Source: CAXSBR01 sp964236495 (GTDB lineage: Bacteria; Actinomycetota; Actinomycetes; Mycobacteriales; Jatrophihabitantaceae). Taken from it: DNA of 64,000 nucleotides. The DNA lies in contig CAXSBR010000002.1 of assembly GCA_964236495.1 (NCBI GenBank), forward strand, positions 62,001 to 126,000, read 5' to 3'. Numbering within the stretch: position 1 is the first letter of the stretch; every line of letters begins with the position of its first letter. The position numbers were made by a program, and so were the translations under genes. Below the pieces are notes generated by a model. That model saw only the letters and a list, made by a program, of their open reading frames with translations, did not search any database and had not been told where the DNA came from. Positions 49,427-56,888 of this stretch are shown here, piece after piece.

Positions 49427-50851
49427 ATGTTCAGCAGCTCCGAGGAAGTACTGAGCTACATCAAGAACGAGGGCGTCGAATTCATCGACATCCGATTCAC
49501 CGATCTGCCCGGTGTGCAACAGCACTTCAACGTTCCCGCCTCGAACTTCAACGAGGACTCCTTCACCGAAGGCCAGATGTTCGACGGCTCGTCCATCCGC
49601 GGTTTCGCCTCCATCGACAAGTCCGACCTCAAGCTGATCCCGGACCCGGCCACGGCCTACATCGACCCGTTCCGCAAGGCCAAGACGCTGAACATCAACC
49701 ACTCCATCGTCGAGCCGCGCACCGGTGAGCCCTACGACCGCGATCCCCGCTCGGTGGCCCAGAAGGCCGAGGCCTACCTGACCTCGACGGGCATAGCGGA
49801 CACCGTCTACTTCGGCCCGGAAGCCGAGTTCTACATCTTCGACGAGGTGCGCTACGAGTCCAAGATGAACGGCGGCATGTACTTCGTCGACTCCGAGGAA
49901 GGTGCCTGGAACACCGGGCGCGCCGAGGAGGGCGGCAACCTGGGCTACAAGACGTCGATCAAGGGTGGGTACTTTCCGGTCTCGCCCTACGACCACTTCT
50001 CCGACATCCGCGACGAGATCAGCACCGAGTTGATGGCGGCCGGATTGCAGCTGGAGCGGGCCCACCACGAGGTCGGCACCGGCGGTCAGCAGGAGATCAA
50101 CTACAAGTTCAACACGTTGACCCACGCTGCCGACGAAATCCTGCTGTTCAAGTACATCGTCAAGAACGTCGCCTGGCGCAACGGCAAGACCGCGACCTTC
50201 ATGCCCAAGCCCCTGTTCGGCGACAACGGCTCGGGTATGCACTGCCACCAGTCGCTGTGGAAGGACGGCGAGCCGCTGTTCTACGACGAGTCGGGCTACG
50301 CAGGCTTGTCCGACATCGCCCGCTGGTATGTCGGCGGCTTGCTGAAGCATGCCCCCTCGGCGCTGGCGTTCACCAACCCGACCGTCAACTCCTACCACCG
50401 CCTCGTTCCCGGCTACGAGGCGCCGGTCAACCTGGTCTACTCCGCCGGCAACCGTTCTGCCTGCATCCGGGTGCCCATCACCGGCACCAGCCCGAAGGCC
50501 AAGCGCATCGAGTACCGCGTCCCGGACCCGTCCTGCAACCCCTACATGGCCTTCGCCGCGATGTTGATGGCCGGTCTCGACGGCATCATGAACAAGATCG
50601 AGCCGCCGGAGCCGGTGGACAAGGACCTGTACGAGTTGCCGCCGGACGAGGCCGCACTCATCCCGCAGGTGCCTGGCTCGCTGAGCGAGGTGCTCGACAG
50701 CCTGGAGGCCGACCACGACTACCTGCTGCAGGGTGGCGTGTTCACCGAGGACGTCATCGCCAACTGGATCAACTACAAGCGCGTCAACGAGGTCGACCCG
50801 ATCCGGCTGCGCCCACACCCGTACGAGTTCGATCTGTACTACAACATCTGA
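49427..50851 (+). CDS. glnA1: Glutamine synthetase type I-beta
   Basis: Predicted 474 aa. The main ammonia-assimilating enzyme. Signature blocks: RFTDLPGVQQHFNVPA, FDGSSIRGF, the metal-binding EAEFYIFD, HHEVGTGGQQEINYKF, the ATP-site KPLFGDNGSGMHCHQS and an NRSACIRVP segment. The adenylylation Tyr lies in KDLYELPPDE near the C-terminus, so it is a target of the GlnE encoded 6 kb away. GGAGGA precedes the ATG; a longer in-frame start was rejected. Corresponds to Rv2220. Confidence 0.96.
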   Translation: MFSSSEEVLSYIKNEGVEFIDIRFTDLPGVQQHFNVPASNFNEDSFTEGQMFDGSSIRGFASIDKSDLKLIPDPATAYIDPFRKAKTLNINHSIVEPRTGEPYDRDPRSVAQKAEAYLTSTGIADTVYFGPEAEFYIFDEVRYESKMNGGMYFVDSEEGAWNTGRAEEGGNLGYKTSIKGGYFPVSPYDHFSDIRDEISTELMAAGLQLERAHHEVGTGGQQEINYKFNTLTHAADEILLFKYIVKNVAWRNGKTATFMPKPLFGDNGSGMHCHQSLWKDGEPLFYDESGYAGLSDIARWYVGGLLKHAPSALAFTNPTVNSYHRLVPGYEAPVNLVYSAGNRSACIRVPITGTSPKAKRIEYRVPDPSCNPYMAFAAMLMAGLDGIMNKIEPPEPVDKDLYELPPDEAALIPQVPGSLSEVLDSLEADHDYLLQGGVFTEDVIANWINYKRVNEVDPIRLRPHPYEFDLYYNI

Positions 50852-50880
50852 GCTTCACAGCGCTGTTCCTCAAGCTTCGA

Positions 50881-50908
50881 CGAAGGCCCCTGGCAACCGG
50901 GGCCTTCG
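50881..50908 (+). terminator. Stem-loop after glnA1
   Basis: CGAAGGCCCC and GGGGCCTTCG form a perfect 10-bp stem with an eight-base loop, 29 bases after the glnA1 stop. No long T tract follows, as is usual in this group. Confidence 0.8.
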
Positions 50909-51030
50909 GTCGTTGCGGCGATCTCGCGTCTGCGCTGTTCGGCGCGGGCAGACGTGGTGGCTCTTCACGAGGGCCGTCGCTTGGGCGCCGGGACATGCGC
51001 CTGGTCATCGCCACCGGCGAGCCTGTTGGA

Positions 51031-51726
51031 CTACTGCCGATCGGTACTCCGAACTGGTGCGGCAGCGGGGCCGCCTAGCGCGTAGGCGTCGTCGATGTGC
51101 AAGCCGGCTCCGGTCCACGTGCAGGCGCGCAGGTCGAGCACGACGCTGTCTGCCTCGGACCCGACGGCGTCGGCGCCGATGCCCAGAACGTGACCCGCGC
51201 CCGCCGCACGGCCGGCGCGGATGCCGGGAACGCTGTCCTCGATCACGACACAGTCAGCGATCGGTACGCCCAACCGCTGCGCTGCTAGCAGGTACCCCTG
51301 CGGCGACGGCTTGCCAGCACTCACGTCCTCTGAGGTAACGACGGCCGCCGGCAGAGCCAGTCCGGCCGCGCTCATCCGCGCCCGCAGCAACGGCAGCGCG
51401 GCGGACGTGACCACGGCCCAGCTGTCGTCGGGCAGCGTGGGCAACAACGCGAGCGCGCCGGCCATCGCCGGTGTGCCGGGCGCGTCGTCGAGCTCGAGAT
51501 CGTCGATGGCAGTCACACCGGCCGGCCGCCGCGCCTCGGGCAGAAACAGCGCGACGGTCTCGGTCGAGCGGCGACCGTGCACGCCTTCGAGCACCGCCGC
51601 CGGGTCGAGTCCGTGCTCGTCAGCCCACCGACTCCACGCCCGGTTGCCGAACATCTTCGAGTCCACGAGCACGCCGTCGCAGTCGAAAAGAATTGCCCTG
51701 CACCCGATGTCCCAGCCGCCCGTCAC
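51031..51726 (-). CDS. HAD-superfamily phosphatase (subfamily IA)
   Basis: Predicted 231 aa. Motif I is ILFDCDGVLVDS (nucleophile Asp), motif II VVTSAAL, motif III Lys in SAGKPSPQGYLLAA, and motif IV VIEDSVPGIRAGRAAG. A four-helix cap lies between motifs I and II. The pattern resembles sugar phosphatases and beta-phosphoglucomutase-like enzymes; substrate unknown. GTG start with no strong ribosome binding site. It lies convergent to glnA1, marking the edge of the accessory segment. Confidence 0.87.
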   Translation of the reverse strand: MTGGWDIGCRAILFDCDGVLVDSKMFGNRAWSRWADEHGLDPAAVLEGVHGRRSTETVALFLPEARRPAGVTAIDDLELDDAPGTPAMAGALALLPTLPDDSWAVVTSAALPLLRARMSAAGLALPAAVVTSEDVSAGKPSPQGYLLAAQRLGVPIADCVVIEDSVPGIRAGRAAGAGHVLGIGADAVGSEADSVVLDLRACTWTGAGLHIDDAYALGGPAAAPVRSTDRQ

Positions 51727-51815
51727 GGCACCCAGTCTAGGAATCGTCGTGAACAGCGCCCTCCGCCGCCTTCAGCGGTGATCCGAAGACGGTGCTGCCG
51801 ATTTCACGGTGCGTC

Positions 51816-52220
51816 TCAACGTTGGGCGCGGAACAGGTAGATGCCGAGCACGAATCCTTGCACCGCCGTCGACTCACCCGACATCATCACGCGCGCGGTC
51901 GACGTGGTGCCCGTCTCGATGAAGACGTACCCGACGTTCTCGAGGCGCCAACCGAAGGACTCGATCTGCCCGAGCAGGTCTGGGCGCCCGGTGTGTTCGA
52001 CCGTTCCGGTGGCCTGGCCCCAGGACGCGTTCCCGTCCAGACGACTGACGTTGATCTGGGTCTGGAAGAACGCGGCGCCGGCAGCGGCGGCGGCTTCGGC
52101 CTGACCGACCGGTGAGGCGGCGTAGTCCTGCGCTGCCTTGGCCCGCGCAGCGTCGCTGCGGCGCCGTTCCTCTTCGTCGCGTTCGGCGGCCTTCTCTTCG
52201 TCGGTTTTACCCCACGCCAT
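51816..52220 (-). CDS. Hypothetical soluble protein
   Basis: Predicted 134 aa. A charged helical N-terminus (KTDEEKAAERDEEERRRSDAARAKAA) leads into an Ala-rich segment and a beta-rich domain (FGWRLENVGYVFIETGTTS and then GFVLGIYLFRA). Similar proteins occur in actinomycetes, where the C-terminal part seems to be a small conserved domain; I know no function. GAGAGGATC precedes the ATG. Confidence 0.68.
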   Translation of the reverse strand: MAWGKTDEEKAAERDEEERRRSDAARAKAAQDYAASPVGQAEAAAAAGAAFFQTQINVSRLDGNASWGQATGTVEHTGRPDLLGQIESFGWRLENVGYVFIETGTTSTARVMMSGESTAVQGFVLGIYLFRAQR

Positions 52221-52376
52221 GACTGATCCTCTCGACTCGGTTCGGGCGGCTACTTGGTGCTGCTTCAGTTCGAGGCGGTAGAACGGGTACCCGTGACTCG
52301 CGACGCGTCGCACACTATGCCGCCAGCTCGCTCGGCGGCTCATGCGGGCTGAATGCGGCGTTGTCACACTGGAGAT

Positions 52377-53112
52377 ATGGGTGAGCGTTTGCTCGGGGGA
52401 CGGGTGACCGGGCCGGTACGGGTGGGCAACGTGGTGCATCGCCGGCCCGTTCGACCGAACCCGAATACAGAGGCTGCGTTGCGCTGGTTCGAAGGCGCCG
52501 GGTGGTCGCCGAGCACCTCGCCTGATAGCCAACGGATCCGACGGAGAGCAGACGGTGACGTTCCTGCCCGGGCGGGTGCCCTGGCAACAGCCGGTCCCGG
52601 CTTGGGCCGCCAGTGATGATGCGCTGGCCGGCGTCGCCCGTCTGGTGCGGAAGTTTCACGACCTGACCGCCGGCACGGCGCTAGCGGGCAACGCCGAGGT
52701 CCTGTGCCATCACGACCTTGCCCCCGACAACACCGTCTACCGCAAAGCAGGTAACGGTGGGCAGCCGTACGCGTTCATCGACTGGGACGGTGCCGGCCCC
52801 GGCCGGCGCATCGAGGATGTGGCCCATGTGTGCTGGATGTGGCTCGACCTCGGCCCGACTATCACCGACGTCCCCGCCGCCGCGCGGCGTATTCGCCTTG
52901 TTTTGACGGCCTACGGTGCGGCGTTCGGCATCGCCGACGTCGTACCAGTCGTCGCCTGGTGGCAACACCGCTGCTGGCGCGGCATAGAACAGCAGGCCCG
53001 CGACGGAGTCGCAGCGATGCGTGAGCTCGTCACCGACGGAACCGCTGCCGCCGTCCGCCGCGCGGCCACCTGGACCGACGACCACACCGAAGCGTTGACC
53101 CGTCAGCCTTGA
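52377..53112 (+). pseudogene. Aminoglycoside-phosphotransferase-family gene, frameshifted
   Basis: Two frames must be joined to give a normal protein. The first, from ATG 52377, reads MGERLLGGRVTGPVRVG and continues to about codon 43 (FEGAGWS). The second continues as APRLIANGSDGEQTVTFLPG and runs to 53112, with the Brenner motif CHHDLAPDNTVYR and the metal motif AFIDWDGAGPG. The join lies near 52505-52512 and needs a one-base change. Total length (736 nt) fits a 245-aa small APH kinase. Either the gene is inactivated or the sequence has an error. A shortened protein from GTG 52555 would lack the nucleotide-binding lobe. Confidence 0.72.
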
Positions 53113-53242
53113 CACCGAGCTCAGTGACGACGCTGACCTAGCGCTTGCGTAGTCACTGAACTCTCCGCCACGCGAACCACCGTCGAGCGGACTGGCCGGT
53201 ATCCCATCGGAAGGAGGGGGCCAGCCGATCTACGGTGACAGG

Positions 53243-53815
53243 ATGCCGCTCGAGGCCTCCGACAGGTTGCTACGACGTCCGCGGCGCGTGCTCGTCGCCG
53301 GCACGTCGGGCGCCGGCAAGACGACCCTCGCGGCGCGGCTCGAACAGGTGCTGGGGATTCCGCACGTGGAGATAGACGCCCTGTACCACGGACCCGGTTG
53401 GACGCCGCGCCCGTCCTTCACCGGCGAGGTGGAAACCTTCAGCGCTCGGCCCACCTGGGTGACTGAATGGCAGTACAGCTCAGCGCGCGCCCTACTGGCC
53501 GAACGGGCGGACCTGCTCGTGTGGCTGGACCTACCTCGCGCGAGGGTGCTGCGGCAGGTAGTCGCCCGCACTGTACGTCGGCGGCTGCGACGGCAGAAGC
53601 TGTGGAACGGCAATGTCGAACCGCCGCTGTGGACGGTCTTCACCAACCCTGAGCACATCGTCCGCTGGGCGTGGACCACGCACGCCGGCAGTGCCCAGCG
53701 GATAGCCGCTCTCACTGCGCAGCGACCGGACCTGACCATCGTCCGGCTACGCAGCTGGCACGAGGTGCAGCGGTGGCTGGACGGCCCGGTGCGTGACGCC
53801 GCTGCCGTCGCTTGA
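53243..53815 (+). CDS. P-loop kinase, adenylate-kinase-like/FlaR type
   Basis: Predicted 190 aa. The Walker A motif VLVAGTSGAGKTTLAARL lies near residue 15. An IDALYHGPGW substrate loop and WQYSSARALLAERADLLVWLDLP (Walker B region) follow. An Arg-rich lid (VVARTVRRRLRRQKLW) comes next, then a segment with two Trp (VRWAWTTH). This pattern is typical of small proteins annotated as DNA topology modulation FlaR or adenylate kinase-like; the substrate is not known. It lies between two degraded genes. Confidence 0.8.
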   Translation: MPLEASDRLLRRPRRVLVAGTSGAGKTTLAARLEQVLGIPHVEIDALYHGPGWTPRPSFTGEVETFSARPTWVTEWQYSSARALLAERADLLVWLDLPRARVLRQVVARTVRRRLRRQKLWNGNVEPPLWTVFTNPEHIVRWAWTTHAGSAQRIAALTAQRPDLTIVRLRSWHEVQRWLDGPVRDAAAVA

Positions 53816-53831
53816 CCTTGTGGTGGATGAC

Positions 53832-54290
53832 CTACTGGGCCGTCGTCGCACACGATCTGGCCATCAGCAGGGTGTCGCCGTGGTTGGCGTCGGGCTGGAC
53901 CTGGCCAGTGTCGACGAAGGCCAGCTTGGCCAGAAGGTTTCGCGAGGCAACGTTCCATGCGCGGACGGCCGCGAACAACCCTTCGTAACCGCTCACAGTT
54001 GCCCGTGTCATCACAGCCTGAGCTGCCCAAACACCGGCCGGGCGAGCCGGTCGTCGCCTCCCACCGAGATGCACAACTGTGCGTCACGCGCGGTCATGAA
54101 GCTGCTCGGGATGCTGCCATCAGGTAGCACGCGGCGCGAGGGCCTCGTCGAAGGCCGGACCGGTGTGCAATCCGACGCCCCTTCGACCCGCACCGAGTCG
54201 GGGCGACCTCGGGTGCGAACACGCCGAATGAAGCTGACGCGACGGCGCGCTTCCCACGCGACGAAGATTGAATGGGCCGGTCGATGCGCG
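53832..54290 (-). pseudogene. Remnant of a GNAT acetyltransferase gene, frameshifted
   Basis: On the minus strand, 53832 to about 54010 encodes a good GNAT C-terminus (FAAVRAWNVASRNLLAKLAF, with the conserved Asn-Val-Ala-Ser-Arg), but no intact N-terminal half precedes it in frame. A different frame upstream (about 54010-54200) reads PDGSIPSSFMTARDAQL and may be the missing middle portion. The stretch further 5' is Arg/Pro-rich and unrecognisable. I infer a decayed gene; the boundaries are approximate. Confidence 0.5.
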
Positions 54291-54776
54291 TCAATGGGCG
54301 AAGTAGTGGCGGGTTCGAAGGCGCAGCGCGGTCGGGCCGGGTTGGCAAAACCCGAGGCTTCGGTATAGCGACTCGGCCTCCGCGCTGGAGTGCACATCGA
54401 CTACAGCCGCACCTTGTTCGGTCAGCCAGTCAATGAGAGCAGCATTCGCTGCGCGCGCATGACCCCGACGTCGATGGGTGCTGCGTGTCGCTACCCATTC
54501 GACGTAGCCGGTCGTGACTCCGATCCGGCGGGGGCTCGGAAGACTTTGATGCACGATGCCCACCGCACACGCGACCAGTGTCGGCTGCTGCGGGGGCTCA
54601 GCACCGTCAACGACGAAGATGCCCACGTCGTGCCACAATCGCGCGGCGAGGTCGTGCATGCACTGGCCACGCCATTCCTCGGTCGTGAGTGTGCCCAGTG
54701 CGGCGAACATCTGGTCAACCAGCTCGAGCAGAGCCGGCAGATCTTTCTCTTCGGCAGCGCGGGCAGACAGGGCCAC
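54291..54776 (-). CDS. GNAT family N-acetyltransferase
   Basis: Predicted 161 aa, apparently intact. The acetyl-CoA pyrophosphate loop is in VATRSTHRRRGHARAANAAL (the R/Q-x-x-G/A pattern reads RRRGHA), followed by a late motif HSSAEAESLYRSLGF. The N-terminal helix region (ARAAEEKDLPALLELVDQMF) is typical. Substrate unknown. GTG start. Its different motif spacing shows it is not a copy of the adjacent degraded GNAT gene. Confidence 0.82.
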   Translation of the reverse strand: MALSARAAEEKDLPALLELVDQMFAALGTLTTEEWRGQCMHDLAARLWHDVGIFVVDGAEPPQQPTLVACAVGIVHQSLPSPRRIGVTTGYVEWVATRSTHRRRGHARAANAALIDWLTEQGAAVVDVHSSAEAESLYRSLGFCQPGPTALRLRTRHYFAH

Positions 54777-55098
54777 GGGCGTAGTGAAGCACGCTTGGGC
54801 GGTAAAGCTTTTCCGCAGCCGCGTTACGGGTAGTGATGCTCGGCTAGTGCACGACCTGGGTACGGCTCGCTCGATGTGCAGACGAGCGTGACATCGCCGA
54901 CGAGCTCACCCGTCGGCTAGCTGAAGCTCAGCCTGGGCCCGCTCCACGAATGACCGCATCGACGGGAACTGCACGATGCCCCGCAGCGTGCTGGCGATGG
55001 TCGCCGAGGTCGACGGCACCCCCTCCGCATGCGATCGAATGTTGACTCGGTATCACTGAGGCTTCCGTATTGTCGTACGTGTGTTCTATAGTTTGGGT
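54777..55098. other. Intergenic region with a possible gene stump
   Basis: No complete gene. On the minus strand, about 54906-55025 encodes a coherent C-terminal-looking peptide (STSATIASTLRGIVQFPSM, later VERAQAELQLADG) ending in a stop, with nothing recognisable upstream. It may be the tail of a lost gene replaced by the HNH gene. Low certainty. Confidence 0.35.
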
Positions 55099-56352
55099 AT
55101 GTCCGCAGCCGCCGCTCCGCTTGTCGCCGAGCCTGTCTCGGCGATGCTGCGCCGGTTGTGTGTCGAGCCGGCCTGCGGGTGGAGCGACGCCGACCTGACC
55201 CGGCTGCGTGGGTTGAAGCCGGGCATGCTGGGCCACGACGAGTTGGTCGACCTGGTCGGTGTGTTGGATCGGCATCGGGCCGCGATCGATGCGGTGCAGG
55301 TGGCGGCGTTGGCGGTGTTGGACCGGCGCGACCCGACCGGTTTCCAGGCGGTGCGCGAGGAGGTGGCGTGCATGCTGCGGATCTCCCCGCCCGCTGCAGG
55401 TAAGCGGCTCGCCCACGCCCGTTCCCTCACCGACCGGCTGCCCGCCACGTTCGCCGCCCTCGCCGCGGGGGACCTGTCCCTGGCGCACGTCGCCGGGCTG
55501 GCCCGGATGGCCGCCTGCTGTGACCGTGCCTTGGCCGCGCACGTCGATGCCGTGGTGGTCGCTGACTCGGCGGGGGCGACCCCGCCGATGCTGGATCGGG
55601 CTGTGCACCGGGCTATCGCGGTCGCCGACCCGTGCGGGGTGGCCGATCGGCACGCCGACGCCCTCACCCGCCGCGACGTACGCGTCTATCCCGAGCCCGA
55701 CGGGATGGCCACGGTGAGCGTGTACGGCCCCGCCGCCGACATCCACACGATCTACACCCGCCTCGACGCCGCCACCAGACTCCTGCCCCGCGACGATGCC
55801 CGCACGCTGCCGCAGCGCCGGTTCGACCTGTTGGTTGACGGCGTCCTCACCGGCATCCCCGCCGACGGACTCCCCACCGTGCAAGGCCGGTCCCCGCAGA
55901 TCCAGGTCACCATCGCCGCCACCACCCTGCTCAGCCTGAACGACCAGCCCGCCGAGTTAACCGGGTACGGCCCCCTCGACGCCCCCACCGCCCGGAAGTT
56001 AGCTGCGGATCAGACCGGCACGTGGCGGCGGATCGTCACCGACCCAGTCAGCGGGCAGATCCTCGACTACGGCCGCACCACCTACCGCCCACCCCACAAC
56101 CTGACCGACCACATCACCGCCCGCGACCGCACCTGCCGCTTCCCCGGCTGCACTGTCCCCGCACGACGCTGCGACCTCGACCACGTCCACCCCTGGAACT
56201 CCGGCGGCCGAACCAGCACGGCCAACATGACCGCCCTCTGCCGCCGCCACCACCGCCTCAAAACCGAGAAGATCTGGACATACCAACTACGCGAGGACGC
56301 CAGCGCCGACTGGGTCAGCCCAACCGGGCAGCACTACCTCACACGCCTTTAA
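55099..56352 (+). CDS. HNH endonuclease of the DUF222/13E12 repeat family
   Basis: Predicted 417 aa. The DUF222 region covers residues 1-320 (ISPPAAGKRLAHARSLTDRLP, then LAAGDLSLAHVAGLARM). The C-terminal HNH domain has the zinc Cys pair (CRFPGCTVPARRC) and catalytic DLDHVHPWNSGGRTS, then ALCRRHHRLKT. The family is multi-copy and mobile-like in actinobacterial genomes and is thought to act on DNA; no defined role is known. ATG 55099 is preferred; a GTG six codons upstream is also in frame. The gene interrupts the glnA1-glnE neighbourhood. Confidence 0.88.
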   Translation: MSAAAAPLVAEPVSAMLRRLCVEPACGWSDADLTRLRGLKPGMLGHDELVDLVGVLDRHRAAIDAVQVAALAVLDRRDPTGFQAVREEVACMLRISPPAAGKRLAHARSLTDRLPATFAALAAGDLSLAHVAGLARMAACCDRALAAHVDAVVVADSAGATPPMLDRAVHRAIAVADPCGVADRHADALTRRDVRVYPEPDGMATVSVYGPAADIHTIYTRLDAATRLLPRDDARTLPQRRFDLLVDGVLTGIPADGLPTVQGRSPQIQVTIAATTLLSLNDQPAELTGYGPLDAPTARKLAADQTGTWRRIVTDPVSGQILDYGRTTYRPPHNLTDHITARDRTCRFPGCTVPARRCDLDHVHPWNSGGRTSTANMTALCRRHHRLKTEKIWTYQLREDASADWVSPTGQHYLTRL

Positions 56353-56444
56353 TCCACTCCGCGCAGTCTGTCTCCTGCTGCCCAGCACGAACCGAGCGAT
56401 GCCGACCCGCCGCCGTTCTGAGACAAGGTGAGCGCATCGGCTGC

Positions 56445-56476
56445 GGCTGGGCGGCTGGGCGGCTGGGCGGCTGGGC
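56445..56476 (+). repeat. 8-bp tandem repeat, four units
   Basis: GGCTGGGC occurs four times in succession between the HNH gene and the Rieske pseudogene. Confidence 0.85.
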
Positions 56477-56498
56477 ATCGTCGTTGGACGAGGTCAGC

Positions 56499-56799
56499 TC
56501 AGGCGGGCTGCACCGTCACCTGGTCCTGCTCGTCTACCGACACGGCGTAGGTACAGATTGAAGGTCCGCCGCTGGACGTCTCGGCACCCGTCAGCAGGTC
56601 GCAGGAGTATCGGTGCATCGGGGCACCGCACCACCCGCCCGTCGATCAGCCCGTCGGCCGATGGACCGCCGCGGTGGGTGCACGCCGCGTCCAGGGTGCG
56701 CAGCGAGCCGTCGCGCAATCGGAACAGCGCCACCTGCGCCCCGTCCACGGCCACGGCCACGGCGCGGCCCTCTCCTACCGGGATCTCGTCGACCCTCAC
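56499..56799 (-). pseudogene. Small Rieske/NirD-like ferredoxin gene, frameshifted
   Basis: The first frame from GTG 56799 encodes RAVAVAVDGAQVALFRLRDG and the cluster motif CTHRGGP, then RVVRCP. Removing one base of the CCCCG run gives the correct continuation CPMHRYSCDLLTG, later YAVSVDEQDQVTVQPA and a stop at 56499. Both Cys-x-His pairs are thus present only in the corrected frame. Length (301 nt, about 99 aa) fits a nitrite-reductase small subunit or Rieske-type ferredoxin. Uncorrected, the second His is lost. Real decay and a base-calling error in a G/C run are both possible. Confidence 0.75.
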
Positions 56800-56806
56800 G
56801 ACCGAC

Positions 56807-56887
56807 CTACCTGTAAAACGCCGACCCTGTCGCGCCGACGAGCTTGCCGTCGCGCACGATGATCGTCTTGTAGATGCGTCCGACTGC
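56807..56887 (-). pseudogene. C-terminal stump of an FAD-dependent oxidoreductase
   Basis: Twenty-six codons (GRIYKTIIVRDGKLVGATG near the middle) end in TAG at 56807, seven bases before the start of the Rieske-like gene. The motif is typical of the end of NAD(P)H nitrite reductase and ferredoxin-reductase-type flavoproteins. Everything upstream is replaced by the glnE 3' end, two bases away. I infer deletion of most of an oxidoreductase-Rieske operon. Confidence 0.5.
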
Positions 56888-56888
56888 G

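Noticed and set aside
55070..55100. LexA/SOS-box-like sequence before the HNH gene
   Set aside because: The region CGTACGTGTGTTCT only partly matches the actinobacterial CGAAC-n4-GTTCG consensus, with too many mismatches to claim.
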